Shown: positions 1-8,611, numbered from the stretch's first letter. The stretch is 40,527 bases of DNA from Leptospirillum sp. (GCA_027343785.1 DAHWKF010000018.1:1-40527); one strand, 5' to 3'. Notes: a model not told the origin generated them from the sequence alone. Numbers and translations: made by a program.

Positions 1-852
1 CGTGATGAGGAGCCGCCGGGCAACGGGGTAGATCGGCTGCCCCATTTCCCGCCACCAGCGCCGGATGCTCTCAACAGCAAACTCGGAGGTATCGTGGTCG
101 ATGCCGACATTCACCCATCCGGTATTGGTTGTCAGGTCGTACACTCCGTAAGGAGCCACCTTCCCCAAGTCCGGATCGATGAAGTCATGCACGCGGACCT
201 CTTCGGGACGGCCCTGGGGTTGCCATTCCCGACCCGCGTTCTTGAAGTCTCCGCCGAGTTCCTTCTTTTTGGTGTCGACGGAGATGACGGGATCTCCGGT
301 TCGCTGGAAGTCCGAGACCATTTTTGCGATGAATTCGAACTGGGCATCCCGGTCTTCGTGCTTGCCCCCTTCGCGGGTTTTCCTCACCGACTGAAGGCTG
401 TACCCCATCTGTTCCAGAAGGTCGCAGACCGTTCTTTGACTGACCGAATGTCCTTTTGTCTTCAGTTCTTCGGCCAGGCGTGCCGTGCTCTTGCTCGTCC
501 AACGCAGCGGCGACATGGGATCTCCGCGCGACACCGGATCGACAAGAGCATCGAGATCGCGAAGAAGCGACTCGTCTTTGTCGACAAGCTTTTTTCGACC
601 CCCTCCCGGAGATCTCACCCGCGGGCGATGTCCTTCCGCCTTTTCAGAAGAGCCCAAACTTCCGGACTCAAGCTCGGACAAACCCGCATAAAGGGTTGTC
701 CGGGAAAGGCCGACCGCCCGGGACACGGTGCTGACGCCCCCGTGTCCCAGACTTCGCGCCTCCACGGCCGCCCAAAGGCGCAGGGACTTTTCGTTCAGCA
801 CGCCCGAGAGGGCGCGGTATTTTTCGGCAATGACTGTGGCGACATCATCCAT
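1..852 (-). CDS. ISAzo13-family transposase, N-terminal part (cut by window edge)
   Basis: Reads leftwards from an ATG at 852 and stays open to base 1 (284 codons), so the C-terminal part lies outside the window. The translation starts MDDVATVIAEKYRALSG and carries an N-terminal helix-turn-helix-like region (SLGHGGVSTVSRAVGLSRTT). The DDE region includes ISVDTKKKELGGDFKN and then GWVNVGIDHDTSEFAVESIR, a pattern I know from ISAzo13-family ('Rhodopirellula-type') DDE transposases of about 400 residues. The next expected motif (TADGGGSN) would fall just beyond the edge. The gene is probably intact, because nothing seen here is broken. The opposite strand is also open over most of this stretch, but that reading has no recognisable protein. 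A promoter-like pair lies just upstream, on the right. Confidence 0.85.
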   Translation of the reverse strand, partial: MDDVATVIAEKYRALSGVLNEKSLRLWAAVEARSLGHGGVSTVSRAVGLSRTTLYAGLSELESGSLGSSEKAEGHRPRVRSPGGGRKKLVDKDESLLRDLDALVDPVSRGDPMSPLRWTSKSTARLAEELKTKGHSVSQRTVCDLLEQMGYSLQSVRKTREGGKHEDRDAQFEFIAKMVSDFQRTGDPVISVDTKKKELGGDFKNAGREWQPQGRPEEVRVHDFIDPDLGKVAPYGVYDLTTNTGWVNVGIDHDTSEFAVESIRRWWREMGQPIYPVARRLLIT

Positions 853-1118
853 GACTCCACAGTATAGCATTCTTGATAAATGTTCAAGTTATTTTTGCTT
901 AATACCTTAGATCAAATTCGATTTTCCTAAAATCATCGATTGGGGGAGCGATATGGCTCGAGCTGTTTTTGAAAGCCTACCGAACCTGTATCGGTAGACG
1001 AAGCTCGATCGTGGACTCGACCGGCCGCCCGTCGTTTTCCGAAAGTGGCAGAAGCATTTATTCCGAAGGAGACGTGTTCATCCGATGGTTCATACCTGAG
1101 GTTTTCAGAAATTCCCCG
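853..1118. other. Intergenic DNA between two insertion sequences
   Basis: No convincing gene is seen here. It must contain the end of the ISAzo13-like element, but its other end is outside the window, so the terminal repeat cannot be defined. A small perfect dyad, CTACCGA (977-983) and TCGGTAG (991-997), sits in the middle. Confidence 0.4.
861..887 (-). promoter_or_regulatory. Promoter-like pair of the ISAzo13 transposase
   Basis: On the minus strand, TTGAAC (882-887) and TATACT (861-866) are 15 nt apart. A TGC directly precedes the -10 box (extended -10). The predicted start of transcription is almost at the transposase ATG (852), so the message would have little or no leader. Confidence 0.45.
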
Positions 1119-1133
1119 GATTCCGATATAGGA
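1119..1133 (+). repeat. Left terminal inverted repeat of the IS1380-like element
   Basis: GATTCCGATATAGGA, an exact inverted copy of 2836-2850. Confidence 0.75.
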
Positions 1134-1413
1134 CTGGGTTCATCTTCCTCGCCCGGGTTTTCGGGGAGATTTTTTAAAATCCAGACCTGTTCCGGCCTGT
1201 TCCAATCATTCCGTCGATCCCTTCATCCAGGGGCAAACGCCTGCCATGGAATCCGGCAGGGCTTCCTGTCTAAGGATGTTCCCGAGTCTTTGCCTCCTGA
1301 GTTGAAGACTGTCAAGGAGATTGGAAGAATTTTCTCCGGAAACCGGGATCGTCGCACCTCTCCGGCTCTGTGTGCCGAAAACCCTTCCGTTTTCCCGGGG
1401 TCGGACCTTCGTC

Positions 1414-2736
1414 TCAGGCCAGACAGAACAGCGCCTGGCATTGCCCCCGAATTCTGGAGAGAAACGCCAGCGACCGGAGATCGACGGCCAGGTTGAGCAC
1501 CAAGGACCGGGCGTGCCTCACGATCCGTCCCGCCAAGGAAAAGAGCTTCCACCGCACCGTCCGCAACGTCCACGTCCGGCAGGCGGCCGGAAGAAGATCC
1601 CGTTTGAACCCGATGAACAGATTGTACGCCAGGACCCCGATCCGGAAGAAGACGGCATTGGCGTGAAAGTCTCCGGTGGGCAGGTACCCCACCCCCACAT
1701 CGTTCTTGAGCCCTTTGAAAAAGTTCTCGAAATGTCCTCTCTGCTGGTGCCACTCCAGAACACGGGTCCCCGTCCACTCCGGTCCGAAGTTGGTGGCCAC
1801 CACCCAGTAGCGGTAAGAGACCAGCACCTTCGACAGGGGGGTCGAGAGATCCCGCACCCGCTTCACCACCAGACGGAACGCCCGGGGGGTGCCTCCCATC
1901 GCATGGACGGTCTCGGCCACTTCAACGACGTTCCCGCCGGGGCTTGCGACGGCCTTCCACTCCGTCTCGTCGATCCGGTCGATCAGTTCCATGACGGCGT
2001 TGTTCTTGTCCGCCGTAATGGTCCACTGGACCCCGTCCTCTTCCAGCGCGTTGATCAGGTCCGCATTGTAGGAAGCGCTGTCGGCCCGGACCCGGGAGAC
2101 CCTCTTCCCCACGCTTTCCGCCAGGGCCTTCCCCCGTCGGTAGACCGCGACATGCCCGACTTGAGGAGGCACGTTCCCCTCCCGGAACTCGTCGTCGACA
2201 AACACCTCCGTCTCATAAAAGGCCGCCATCATCGACATGTATCCCTTATCCTTCAGGTACGAGTGCCGGGCCGACTGCTTGCCCGCCCCGATGAAGCTCG
2301 CGTCGAGATCCAGAGTGTACGCCGTCACCCCGTCCCGGCTCAGGATCTCCCGGTTGATCGCGTCCCGGACCTCCCCCAGTCCCATCAGACCTTTCCGCTC
2401 CGTCTTCGGGTCTCCCATGCGACGCAGCCACTGGCCCACCGTGTCTTCGTCGGGAATGACGGTCTGGGACAACAACGCCAGAAGATCCTTTTCCCGTTCC
2501 AGTTCCCGCAGATCCGACAGCGTTGTCCCGCCCATCAAAAACAGGGAACGCAGCGCCTCCACAAACACGCTTGGCGAAAATCCCCGGTTGCTTCCCGGCG
2601 CCGGCAGATGCCGCTCCACCCGCTCCCGGACCTTCATCCCCCGCAGGTACTCCCCAAAGGCCAGATATCCGTCCTGGCCGGTCAGGGGTTCGTCGGTCCG
2701 TGCCAGCTTGATTCCCGTGAATCCGTTTCGTACCAT
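1414..2736 (-). CDS. IS1380-family transposase (DDE)
   Basis: A 440-residue DDE transposase, of usual length for IS1380. The N-terminal region LTGQDGYLAFGEYLRGM is followed by a first catalytic-Asp context (TLDLDASFIGAGKQSA) and GYMSMMAAF. A second block reads VSRVRADSASYNADLINAL, where the D of RADS is the expected second acidic residue. The C-terminal block RGHFENFFKGLKNDVGVGYL followed by FHANAVFFRIGVLAYNLF matches the R-x-E-N-x-x-K-x-L-K-x-D signature of the family, with the third acidic residue in HFENFF. No strong ribosome site precedes the ATG. A downstream start would cut into the conserved N-terminus, so the long form is kept. The reading frame is uninterrupted, so the element may be active. 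Confidence 0.88.
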   Translation of the reverse strand: MVRNGFTGIKLARTDEPLTGQDGYLAFGEYLRGMKVRERVERHLPAPGSNRGFSPSVFVEALRSLFLMGGTTLSDLRELEREKDLLALLSQTVIPDEDTVGQWLRRMGDPKTERKGLMGLGEVRDAINREILSRDGVTAYTLDLDASFIGAGKQSARHSYLKDKGYMSMMAAFYETEVFVDDEFREGNVPPQVGHVAVYRRGKALAESVGKRVSRVRADSASYNADLINALEEDGVQWTITADKNNAVMELIDRIDETEWKAVASPGGNVVEVAETVHAMGGTPRAFRLVVKRVRDLSTPLSKVLVSYRYWVVATNFGPEWTGTRVLEWHQQRGHFENFFKGLKNDVGVGYLPTGDFHANAVFFRIGVLAYNLFIGFKRDLLPAACRTWTLRTVRWKLFSLAGRIVRHARSLVLNLAVDLRSLAFLSRIRGQCQALFCLA

Positions 2737-2835
2737 CGTTCTGGCCCGCCGACTGTTGCGGTTTTCACCGATCAGCTGAGAGTGTATCTCACCTGAAATC
2801 CAACAGGAAAGAGGGCTTTCTTTATTTCGTCACAC

Positions 2836-2850
2836 TCCTATATCGGAATC
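2836..2850 (-). repeat. Right terminal inverted repeat of the IS1380-like element
   Basis: TCCTATATCGGAATC, an exact reverse complement of 1119-1133. Confidence 0.75.
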
Positions 2851-2903
2851 AGTGAAAATAACCCTCGATTGTATTGGACAAAGGACTATGGTAGAAAATC
2901 CTT

Positions 2904-3440
2904 ATGCAAATCCCCTTCAAGACTTTGGTCTTTCCTTACGACCTGACTCCTCTTTCTCCTGAAACGGCCAAAACCGTCAAGGCAGTGCTGCAGGGGGAAG
3001 TGACCCATGTTCATGTCTTTCACGTAATGAGTTTGAATGAAGAAATTCCAATGGGCTATCCCATTCCACCGGAATATATGGATGAGATTGACCGGATCGC
3101 CGTCCGGGAAGTCAAAAAGTTTTCGGACACCCTCAGGAAAGATGGGCTGGAAGTGTCGAACGGACTTTACCGCGGACGAGCAGACCGGACAATTATCGAA
3201 GTTGCGTTGTCGGTGAAAGCCGATGCGATCTTGCTCCTTTCACAAGGGAAAGGTTTGATGGGAAGGATCCTGCTGGGCTCAACATCAACATCCGTCCTTC
3301 ACCACTCCCCCTTGCCAGTGATCCTGCTGAAACCCGATCATGTTGCCAATAGGCTCCTTTCAGAGTTTTCCCACCAGCCTTCCCCGAAAAACCTTTACGA
3401 ATCTGTGCTCAAACCCGGCAAAACCGGACCTGTTTTCTGA
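2904..3440 (+). CDS. Universal stress protein (UspA-like)
   Basis: A single UspA domain of 178 residues, slightly long because of a C-terminal tail after VILLKPDHV. The beta1 strand is TLVFPYDLTPLSPE. The nucleotide-binding signature G-x2-G-x9-G-S/T is present as GKGLMGRILLGSTSTSVLHH, followed by the final strand PLPVILLKP, so an ATP-binding type is likely. It acts in the cytoplasm in stress adaptation, but the exact role cannot be read from sequence. Only a weak ribosome site is seen (GAAAATCCTT). A modest promoter-like pair (TTGTAT, 17 nt, TAGAAA) lies in the 53 bp left between the IS1380 end and the start. Its TGA overlaps the next gene's ATG by one base (TGATG), so it heads the phoH operon. 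Confidence 0.85.
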   Translation: MQIPFKTLVFPYDLTPLSPETAKTVKAVLQGEVTHVHVFHVMSLNEEIPMGYPIPPEYMDEIDRIAVREVKKFSDTLRKDGLEVSNGLYRGRADRTIIEVALSVKADAILLLSQGKGLMGRILLGSTSTSVLHHSPLPVILLKPDHVANRLLSEFSHQPSPKNLYESVLKPGKTGPVF

Positions 3441-4435
3441 TGGATCCTGTCCAGAAAACGTTTGACCTCCCGGAAGGAATTGACCACGCCTCATTTTTCG
3501 GCGAGCTCAACCATCATTTGCGGCTGTTTGAACAGGCATTCGGGATCCGGTTGACAGCGAACGGCCACCGTTTGATCGCTACGGGCGAAGAAGAACGCAT
3601 CCGCCAGGGAGAGAAAGTGATCGGCGAGCTTGCAGCCCTGATGGCGTCAGGGTACTCCATCCGGGAAGAAGAAATCCGCCAGGCGATCCTTCTGACAAAA
3701 ACATCTCCTCATATCACCCTGAAGGACCTTCTTTCTGAGTTTGTTCCGATCAACAGCCGGAAACGGGTCATCTTTCCAAAATCTGCCAATCAGCTTCACT
3801 ATATCCAGGCTATAAAGGCACACGATATCGTTTTTGGAATCGGGCCGGCAGGAACGGGAAAAACCTACCTCGCAATGGCAATGGCCGTTTTTTATCTCCT
3901 GAAACATTCCTTCCGCCGGATCATCCTGGTCCGACCGGCGGTCGAAGCCGGGGAAAAGCTGGGATTCCTTCCGGGAGACATCGCCGAAAAAATCAACCCT
4001 TATCTCCGTCCACTCTACGATGCCCTTTTTGATATGATTGATGTTGACAAAGTCAACAAGATGATAGACAAGCGGGAAATCGAAATTGCTCCCCTCGCCT
4101 TCATGAGGGGCAGAACCCTGAACGATTCCTTTGTCATTCTGGATGAAGCGCAGAATGCGACCGTTGAACAGATGAAGATGTTCTTGACCCGGATCGGGTT
4201 CAACTCCAAGGCCGTGATCACCGGGGACGTCACCCAGATCGATCTTCCCCAGGGAAGAACCAGTGGGCTGATTGAAGTCCAGAACATACTGAAAAATATC
4301 ACGGGCATCGAGTTTCTCTATTTTACCGAAGTCGATGTCGTCAGACACCGTCTCGTCCAGGAGATCATCAAGGCCTATGAGCGATATGAAAATCCGGACA
4401 ATGGCCAAAGGTCTTCTTCAGACAGGCCTGTCTGA
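3440..4435 (+). CDS. phoH: PhoH-like ATPase
   Basis: A 331-residue cytoplasmic P-loop ATPase of the PhoH/PhoL family, the usual length. The N-terminal ~100 residues form the KH-like/linker part (VIGELAALMASGYSIREEEI). Walker A is GPAGTGKT at residues 135-142 and Walker B is VILDEAQN with D235-E236. Between them is the family block RPAVEAGEKLGFLPGD, and after them VITGDVTQIDLPQG. PhoL-type proteins are linked to RNA metabolism and usually sit beside ybeY and a 7TM-HD gene, exactly as here. The start overlaps the upstream stop (TGATG), so translation is probably coupled. The 3' end overlaps the next gene by about 50 bases. Confidence 0.93.
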   Translation: MDPVQKTFDLPEGIDHASFFGELNHHLRLFEQAFGIRLTANGHRLIATGEEERIRQGEKVIGELAALMASGYSIREEEIRQAILLTKTSPHITLKDLLSEFVPINSRKRVIFPKSANQLHYIQAIKAHDIVFGIGPAGTGKTYLAMAMAVFYLLKHSFRRIILVRPAVEAGEKLGFLPGDIAEKINPYLRPLYDALFDMIDVDKVNKMIDKREIEIAPLAFMRGRTLNDSFVILDEAQNATVEQMKMFLTRIGFNSKAVITGDVTQIDLPQGRTSGLIEVQNILKNITGIEFLYFTEVDVVRHRLVQEIIKAYERYENPDNGQRSSSDRPV

Positions 4436-5969
4436 ACTTAACAGGAAAAACAGGATTCCCTTTCTCCTGTCAAGCATCGTTCTCTTTGTGGGAGGCATCG
4501 TTTGGGCCTTGCTCCCACCGATCCTTTCCCCATCTTCCCCTCCTGTTTCAACGGCTCTCCATCAGGCTGCACCGGCAACACTCCCTTTCCTGTCAGGAGC
4601 CTGCCTGATAACTCTCATAACCTTTTTTTCCATTTATTCCCTTGCGGAAAACCTTCAAAATCCCCCGGAGGCTTTTGAAAAAATCAACAGAAAACCATCA
4701 AAATACATCTTTTTTTCCCTTATTGCGGCAACGCTGTTATTGACCATCCTTCCGGCACCCTGGATCAAGGGTACAGGAAGCATGATCAATGATCCGGAAG
4801 AAAAAGCCATCCTGTTATCCATCCCCGCCCTCACGGCCTGCATCCTCGCGACCCTTCTTTTAGGGAAAAGGGTTGCCACCATCCTTTCCGTGATCATCGG
4901 CATATCCTTGACGGTCTTACTCAGATCCCCATCATGGATCGGTTTTCTCGTAATGATTTCAGGCATTTTTTCGACATATGCCGCTTCCCTTTTCAAGGGC
5001 CGGATCGGGTTTATCAAGTCCGGCTTGTTGACCGGTGTGTTTTTGGCCATTTTTTCCCTTTCAGTCCATCTTTTCTGGAACACAGGCGGCCGGTTTGATT
5101 TTGTCCAGGCGATCATCTCCGGACTATTAGCCGGCCTGACATCCACACTCGCGGCAATCTTCATTCTTCCTCTAATCGAAAAAGGTTTTGGCGCCCTTTC
5201 CGATATGGCACTGACAGAACTGCTGGACGTCAATCATCCGCTTTTGCGGGAATTCTATTTAAAAGCACCCGGTTCTTATCAGCACAGTATGTCGCTGGCC
5301 TATCTTTCCGAGGCGGCCGCGATTTCCATCGGGGAGAACCCTAAACTGGCAAGGATCAGTGCTTATTTCCACGATGTCGGCAAGATGGAACGGCCACAGT
5401 ACTTCATTGAAAATCAGGCGGCATATAATCGCCACGAGCTATTGACTCCCCGCATGAGCGCACTCATTTTGATCGACCATGTCAGGAGGGGGATGGATAT
5501 CGGACACAGACACCGGTTACCGCAGATTGTCATTGATGCGATTCCCGAACACCATGGAACTCGCCTGATGCAATTTTTTTACCGGAAAGCATTCGATCAG
5601 GAGAGCGATCCACACAAAATGGGGCCGGATTCCGACTTTCGATATCCTGGTCCCAAACCCCATTCCAAAATTACCGCCATTATCATGCTGGCCGATGCCG
5701 TAGAGGCCGCCGGACGGGTCCTGCAACGTTCCTCTCCCACTCCGTCCCGGATTCAGGGGATGATTGAGGACGTTTTTTCGGATATCATCAGGGACGGACA
5801 GCTGGATGAATCTTCGCTTACGCTGGAAGAAATCGCTGTCATCAAAAGTACCTTCACACAGATCCTGGTTTCGATTTACCACCATCGGATCCCCTACCCC
5901 AAATCACTTTCTCCCCGATCCGGAGAAAGGCTTCCGGCCCGGAAGGAAGGTGTCCTGGATGCCCGTTGA
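4386..5969 (+). CDS. 7TM-HD phosphohydrolase (PgpH/YqfF-like), lacking the extracellular domain
   Basis: A membrane-bound HD-domain protein of about 527 residues. One hydrophobic segment (FLLSSIVLFVGGIVWALL) is followed after only about 35 residues by a run of further helices. Then comes LTELLDVNHPLLREFYLKAP and a C-terminal HD domain (H300 in YQHSMSL, H329-D330 in YFHDVGKME, later IPEHHGT), with an intact metal-binding set. Family members such as Listeria PgpH hydrolyse c-di-AMP and are 700-850 residues long, with a large extracellular 7TMR-HDED domain after the first helix. That domain is absent here. The position between phoH and ybeY is the canonical one. In-frame starts exist at 4335, 4377, 4386 and 4401; all but the first fit inside the short overlap with phoH, and the choice is uncertain. 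Confidence 0.87.
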   Translation: MKIRTMAKGLLQTGLSELNRKNRIPFLLSSIVLFVGGIVWALLPPILSPSSPPVSTALHQAAPATLPFLSGACLITLITFFSIYSLAENLQNPPEAFEKINRKPSKYIFFSLIAATLLLTILPAPWIKGTGSMINDPEEKAILLSIPALTACILATLLLGKRVATILSVIIGISLTVLLRSPSWIGFLVMISGIFSTYAASLFKGRIGFIKSGLLTGVFLAIFSLSVHLFWNTGGRFDFVQAIISGLLAGLTSTLAAIFILPLIEKGFGALSDMALTELLDVNHPLLREFYLKAPGSYQHSMSLAYLSEAAAISIGENPKLARISAYFHDVGKMERPQYFIENQAAYNRHELLTPRMSALILIDHVRRGMDIGHRHRLPQIVIDAIPEHHGTRLMQFFYRKAFDQESDPHKMGPDSDFRYPGPKPHSKITAIIMLADAVEAAGRVLQRSSPTPSRIQGMIEDVFSDIIRDGQLDESSLTLEEIAVIKSTFTQILVSIYHHRIPYPKSLSPRSGERLPARKEGVLDAR

Positions 5970-6465
5970 AGTGGTAAACCGTCAAAGGAAATATACTCTC
6001 GACATTGGATCCCTGGAATTTCTCGCAAATGAGGTCCAAAAAGCGCTGGATAAACAATCTGATCTCTATACGGTCACTATCGTTAACGACCGTCGCATCC
6101 GGCTGGTCAATCGGATGTTCCGGGGAAAAAACTCGGCCACGGATGTCCTGTCGTTCGGATATGACTCCACACCTTCGGCCGAGGCACTTTTCCCCGACGG
6201 AGAAATCCTGATTTCTGCGGAAAGGGCTGAACGACAGGCGCGTGACCAGAAAATCTCGCTGGAAGCCGAAATTGTCAACCTCATCATTCATGGCATGTGC
6301 CACATATCCGGCTACGACCATGAAGAAAACCCGGTTGAAGCGGAACGAATGAAAAAGATTGAAAGAAAGATATCCGGTATTCTCCTCGTCTCCCTCCGGA
6401 AAGCCGCTGGAAATCAGACAGGAGACCGGGCAGATTTCAGAATTCACGGAAAAATTCCTGATTAA
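5959..6465 (+). CDS. ybeY: Endoribonuclease YbeY (rRNA maturation)
   Basis: A 168-residue metal-dependent RNase of ribosome maturation and quality control. The signature H-x3-H-x5-H is present as HGMCHISGYDH, giving zinc ligands H111, H115 and H121. The upstream block FRGKNSATDVLSF is also typical. The ATG at 5959 is preceded by GGAAGGAAGG (5941-5950) at 8 nt, which decides this start over an in-frame upstream ATG at 5764 deep inside the preceding gene. It overlaps the 7TM-HD gene by 11 bases. The C-terminus runs about 15 residues past the usual end. Confidence 0.93.
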   Translation: MPVEVVNRQRKYTLDIGSLEFLANEVQKALDKQSDLYTVTIVNDRRIRLVNRMFRGKNSATDVLSFGYDSTPSAEALFPDGEILISAERAERQARDQKISLEAEIVNLIIHGMCHISGYDHEENPVEAERMKKIERKISGILLVSLRKAAGNQTGDRADFRIHGKIPD

Positions 6466-6496
6466 ACCCCAACTCGACGAAAGGCGAACTTCTGGC

Positions 6497-7429
6497 ATGA
6501 ATCTTTTTCAGCGTTTGGAATCGGGGTTGAAAAAAACCCGGGAAAAATTCGGCAATAGTCTTGCCCAGCTCTTTAGAAAAGAGCGTTCACCATCATTCTA
6601 CGAAGAGCTGGAAGACCTTCTGATCATGGCGGATGTTGGTCCGGAACAGGCATCCCTCTTGATCGGCGACTTGAAAAACTGGGAAAAAAACCGGAATAAC
6701 ATCACGCAGGATAATCCGCTTGTTTTCCTCGAAGAGAGAATCGCCAGCTTTTTCCCGATCGACCCTCCCGTATGGATTGAACAACCCGACTGGAAACCTG
6801 TCGTCATCCTGATGGTCGGCGTCAACGGCGTCGGCAAGACAACCACCACAGGGAAGCTCGCGAGCCGGTTCCGGTCAGAAGGGAAGTCGGTCATCCTTGG
6901 CGCAGCAGACACCTTCCGAGCCGCCGCCGTTCAGCAGATTCAGCTTTGGGGAGAAAAGCTTGACGTTCCGGTCGTGCATCAGAAAGAAGGGGCGGATCCG
7001 GCAGCCGTAGCTTTTGATACCGTCAAGGCGGCCATCGCCCGGAATACGGATGTCGCCATTATCGATACAGCCGGCAGGCTGCAGACAAAACACAATCTCA
7101 TGGCCGAACTCGGAAAAGTCCATGGACTGGTGAAAAGAGAAATGGACGAACGTCCTTTTGAAACATTGATCGTCCTGGACGCGACTCTCGGCCAGAACTC
7201 CATCAGCCAGCTTGAACACTTCCGGAAAGCGATTCCTCTCACCGGAATGATTCTGACCAAACTGGACGGCACGTCAAAAGGTGGGATAGTCGTCAGCCTG
7301 GCCAGGAAATTTCACCTGCCCATCCGTTTCATCGGAGTCGGAGAAGGGAAAGACGACCTCCTGGAGTTTGATCCGGTTCTCTATTCAAGGGCACTTCTGC
7401 GATCCGAAGAGGCCATCCGGCCGACATGA
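6497..7429 (+). CDS. ftsY: Signal recognition particle receptor FtsY
   Basis: SRP receptor GTPase of 310 residues, N and G domains only. The long acidic A domain of the E. coli protein is absent, as in many bacteria; membrane contact would come from the N-terminal helix LFQRLESGLKKTREKFG. G1 is GVNGVGKT (108-115), followed by the insertion-box motif GAADTFRAAAVQQ, G3 as DTAGR, G4 as TKLDG, and the C-terminal FIGVGEGKDDLLEFDP. The ATG at 6497 starts exactly at the N-domain helix. An in-frame upstream ATG at 6359 would overlap ybeY by over 100 bases and adds no recognisable sequence. Last gene of the uspA-phoH-ybeY operon, convergent with aroE 13 bp away. Confidence 0.94.
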   Translation: MNLFQRLESGLKKTREKFGNSLAQLFRKERSPSFYEELEDLLIMADVGPEQASLLIGDLKNWEKNRNNITQDNPLVFLEERIASFFPIDPPVWIEQPDWKPVVILMVGVNGVGKTTTTGKLASRFRSEGKSVILGAADTFRAAAVQQIQLWGEKLDVPVVHQKEGADPAAVAFDTVKAAIARNTDVAIIDTAGRLQTKHNLMAELGKVHGLVKREMDERPFETLIVLDATLGQNSISQLEHFRKAIPLTGMILTKLDGTSKGGIVVSLARKFHLPIRFIGVGEGKDDLLEFDPVLYSRALLRSEEAIRPT

Positions 7430-7442
7430 TTCTGATGATCAA

Positions 7443-8303
7443 CTATTCTTCGACCGGCCGGTTCAGCTTCCGGAACAGGGCTTCTTTCATGACATGCCGC
7501 GGAGCGGTCGTCCCCGTCCAGAGCTCGAAGGACAGGGCCCCCTGCTCAAGCAACATGCCAAGACCATCCTCCCAGGGGATTCCTGCAGAAATTCCGGCCT
7601 GCAGGAAAGGGGTCGGGAGACCATCCGTCCGGTAGGACAGGTCAAACATCCCTTTCACACCTTTAAGCCCTGCCTCTTCCAGTATGGGGAATCCCTCTCC
7701 AAAGGCGCCTCGTGACAATGTATTGATAATAACGTCAAATTCACCAACTTTCTGGAGTTTTTCCAAAGGCAAAACGTCCAGGCCCTCCTTCTCCTTGCCG
7801 GAAAAAAGGGAATTCAGAAGAAGTTGCGCTCTTTCGGGTGTCCTGTTGGCAATCGTGATCCGGGAAAAACCGCCATCCTGAAGGGCGAAGATAACGCTCC
7901 TTGCCGATCCCCCGGCACCCAGAACAAGGGGGTGGGAAAGGGGTGATCGAATCTTCATGTCCACAAAATCGCGAAATGCCGACTGAAATCCTCCCACGTC
8001 CGTATTGGCCCCCAACCACCCCGAAGACCTTCGGACAACCGTATTGACGGCTCCAATCCGAAGAGCCACCGGATCGCGATCCTGTACCAGCCGGAACACA
8101 GCTTCCTTGTGTGGCAAGGTGACATTGAACCCTTCGACACCAAGCAGATCCATGGCATTAAGAGAGGGGGCAAGATTTTCCGGTCGAACCTCGAAAGGCA
8201 CATAGGCGGCTTCTATTTGCGTGAAGTCAAATGCCGCCTGTTGGAAAACAGGTGAGAGAGAATGGCTTATTGGATAACCGATGACACCGTAAAGTCGCTT
8301 CAT
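7443..8303 (-). CDS. aroE: Shikimate dehydrogenase
   Basis: NADP-dependent reduction of 3-dehydroshikimate to shikimate in aromatic amino-acid synthesis. 286 residues, a normal length. It starts MKRLYGVIGYPISHSLSP, which holds the shikimate-binding S-x-S. NVTLPHKEAV carries the catalytic Lys, and GAVNTV plus GANTDVGGF carry the catalytic Asp and substrate Asn. The Rossmann nucleotide loop is LGAGGSARSVIFAL, followed by ANRTPERA, the NADP-preferring NRT motif. An earlier in-frame start would add 27 unrelated residues, so the ATG at 8303 is used. It follows a small membrane-protein gene by 41 bp and is convergent with ftsY. Confidence 0.94.
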   Translation of the reverse strand: MKRLYGVIGYPISHSLSPVFQQAAFDFTQIEAAYVPFEVRPENLAPSLNAMDLLGVEGFNVTLPHKEAVFRLVQDRDPVALRIGAVNTVVRRSSGWLGANTDVGGFQSAFRDFVDMKIRSPLSHPLVLGAGGSARSVIFALQDGGFSRITIANRTPERAQLLLNSLFSGKEKEGLDVLPLEKLQKVGEFDVIINTLSRGAFGEGFPILEEAGLKGVKGMFDLSYRTDGLPTPFLQAGISAGIPWEDGLGMLLEQGALSFELWTGTTAPRHVMKEALFRKLNRPVEE

Positions 8304-8344
8304 CGCGACAGACCGTACCGAAGGACGGAGATAATGCCCATCTC

Positions 8345-8611
8345 CTAGGCAATCTCCTTGAGGACATAACGGAAGATGACCCAAAGAACGATTCCCAGAA
8401 GAAGGGAGACGCTTGCGATGAGAGCGGCCTTCGGTCCGGCAAAAATCATATAGAAAAAGACGAAAAGCAGAAAAAGACCCAGAACAAAATAGACAAACAC
8501 CCGGGCCCAGTCCCTGGCAGTCATCCTTTCTTCTTCCGTCACAGGATATGGTTCGTCTGTCTCTTCCTTGATGACCGATTTCAACTCGTCTTGTCCCATC
8601 GTCTGCCCCAT
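8345..8611 (-). CDS. Small two-helix membrane protein, unknown
   Basis: About 88 residues. A charged N-terminus (KSVIKEETDEPYPVTEEER) is followed by two hydrophobic helices (VFVYFVLGLFLLFVFFYMIF and AALIASVSLLLGIVLWVIF) and a short basic end. I do not recognise the family. It lies upstream of aroE on the same strand, 41 bp apart, and diverges from uvrC, so it is probably the first gene of the aroE transcript. In-frame ATGs at 8611 and 8599 are both possible starts; the second has GGGG six bases upstream. Confidence 0.6.
   Translation of the reverse strand: MGQTMGQDELKSVIKEETDEPYPVTEEERMTARDWARVFVYFVLGLFLLFVFFYMIFAGPKAALIASVSLLLGIVLWVIFRYVLKEIA

Larger units (their letters stand above)
1119..2850. 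mobile_element. IS1380-family insertion sequence, about 1.73 kb
   Basis: Bounded by a perfect 15-bp inverted repeat: GATTCCGATATAGGA at 1119-1133 and its reverse complement at 2836-2850. It holds one transposase gene on the minus strand. The flanking bases (CCCCG on the left, AGTGA on the right) do not form a target duplication. The element is therefore old, was rearranged, or its true ends differ slightly. The 295 nt between the transposase stop and the left repeat is long for a simple IS. The right end lies 53 bp upstream of the uspA-like start, so the insertion sits at the head of a housekeeping operon. Confidence 0.7.

Noticed and set aside
94..867. Long plus-strand open frame (257 codons)
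   Set aside because: It is antisense to the ISAzo13-type transposase, which has recognisable motifs; the plus reading has none.
969..1496. Plus-strand open frame at the left IS1380 end
   Set aside because: It crosses the terminal repeat and runs antisense into the transposase, has no ribosome site and no protein-like pattern.
1321..2796. 491-codon plus-strand open frame
   Set aside because: Antisense shadow of the IS1380 transposase, rich in His, Pro and Arg as expected for a GC-rich shadow.
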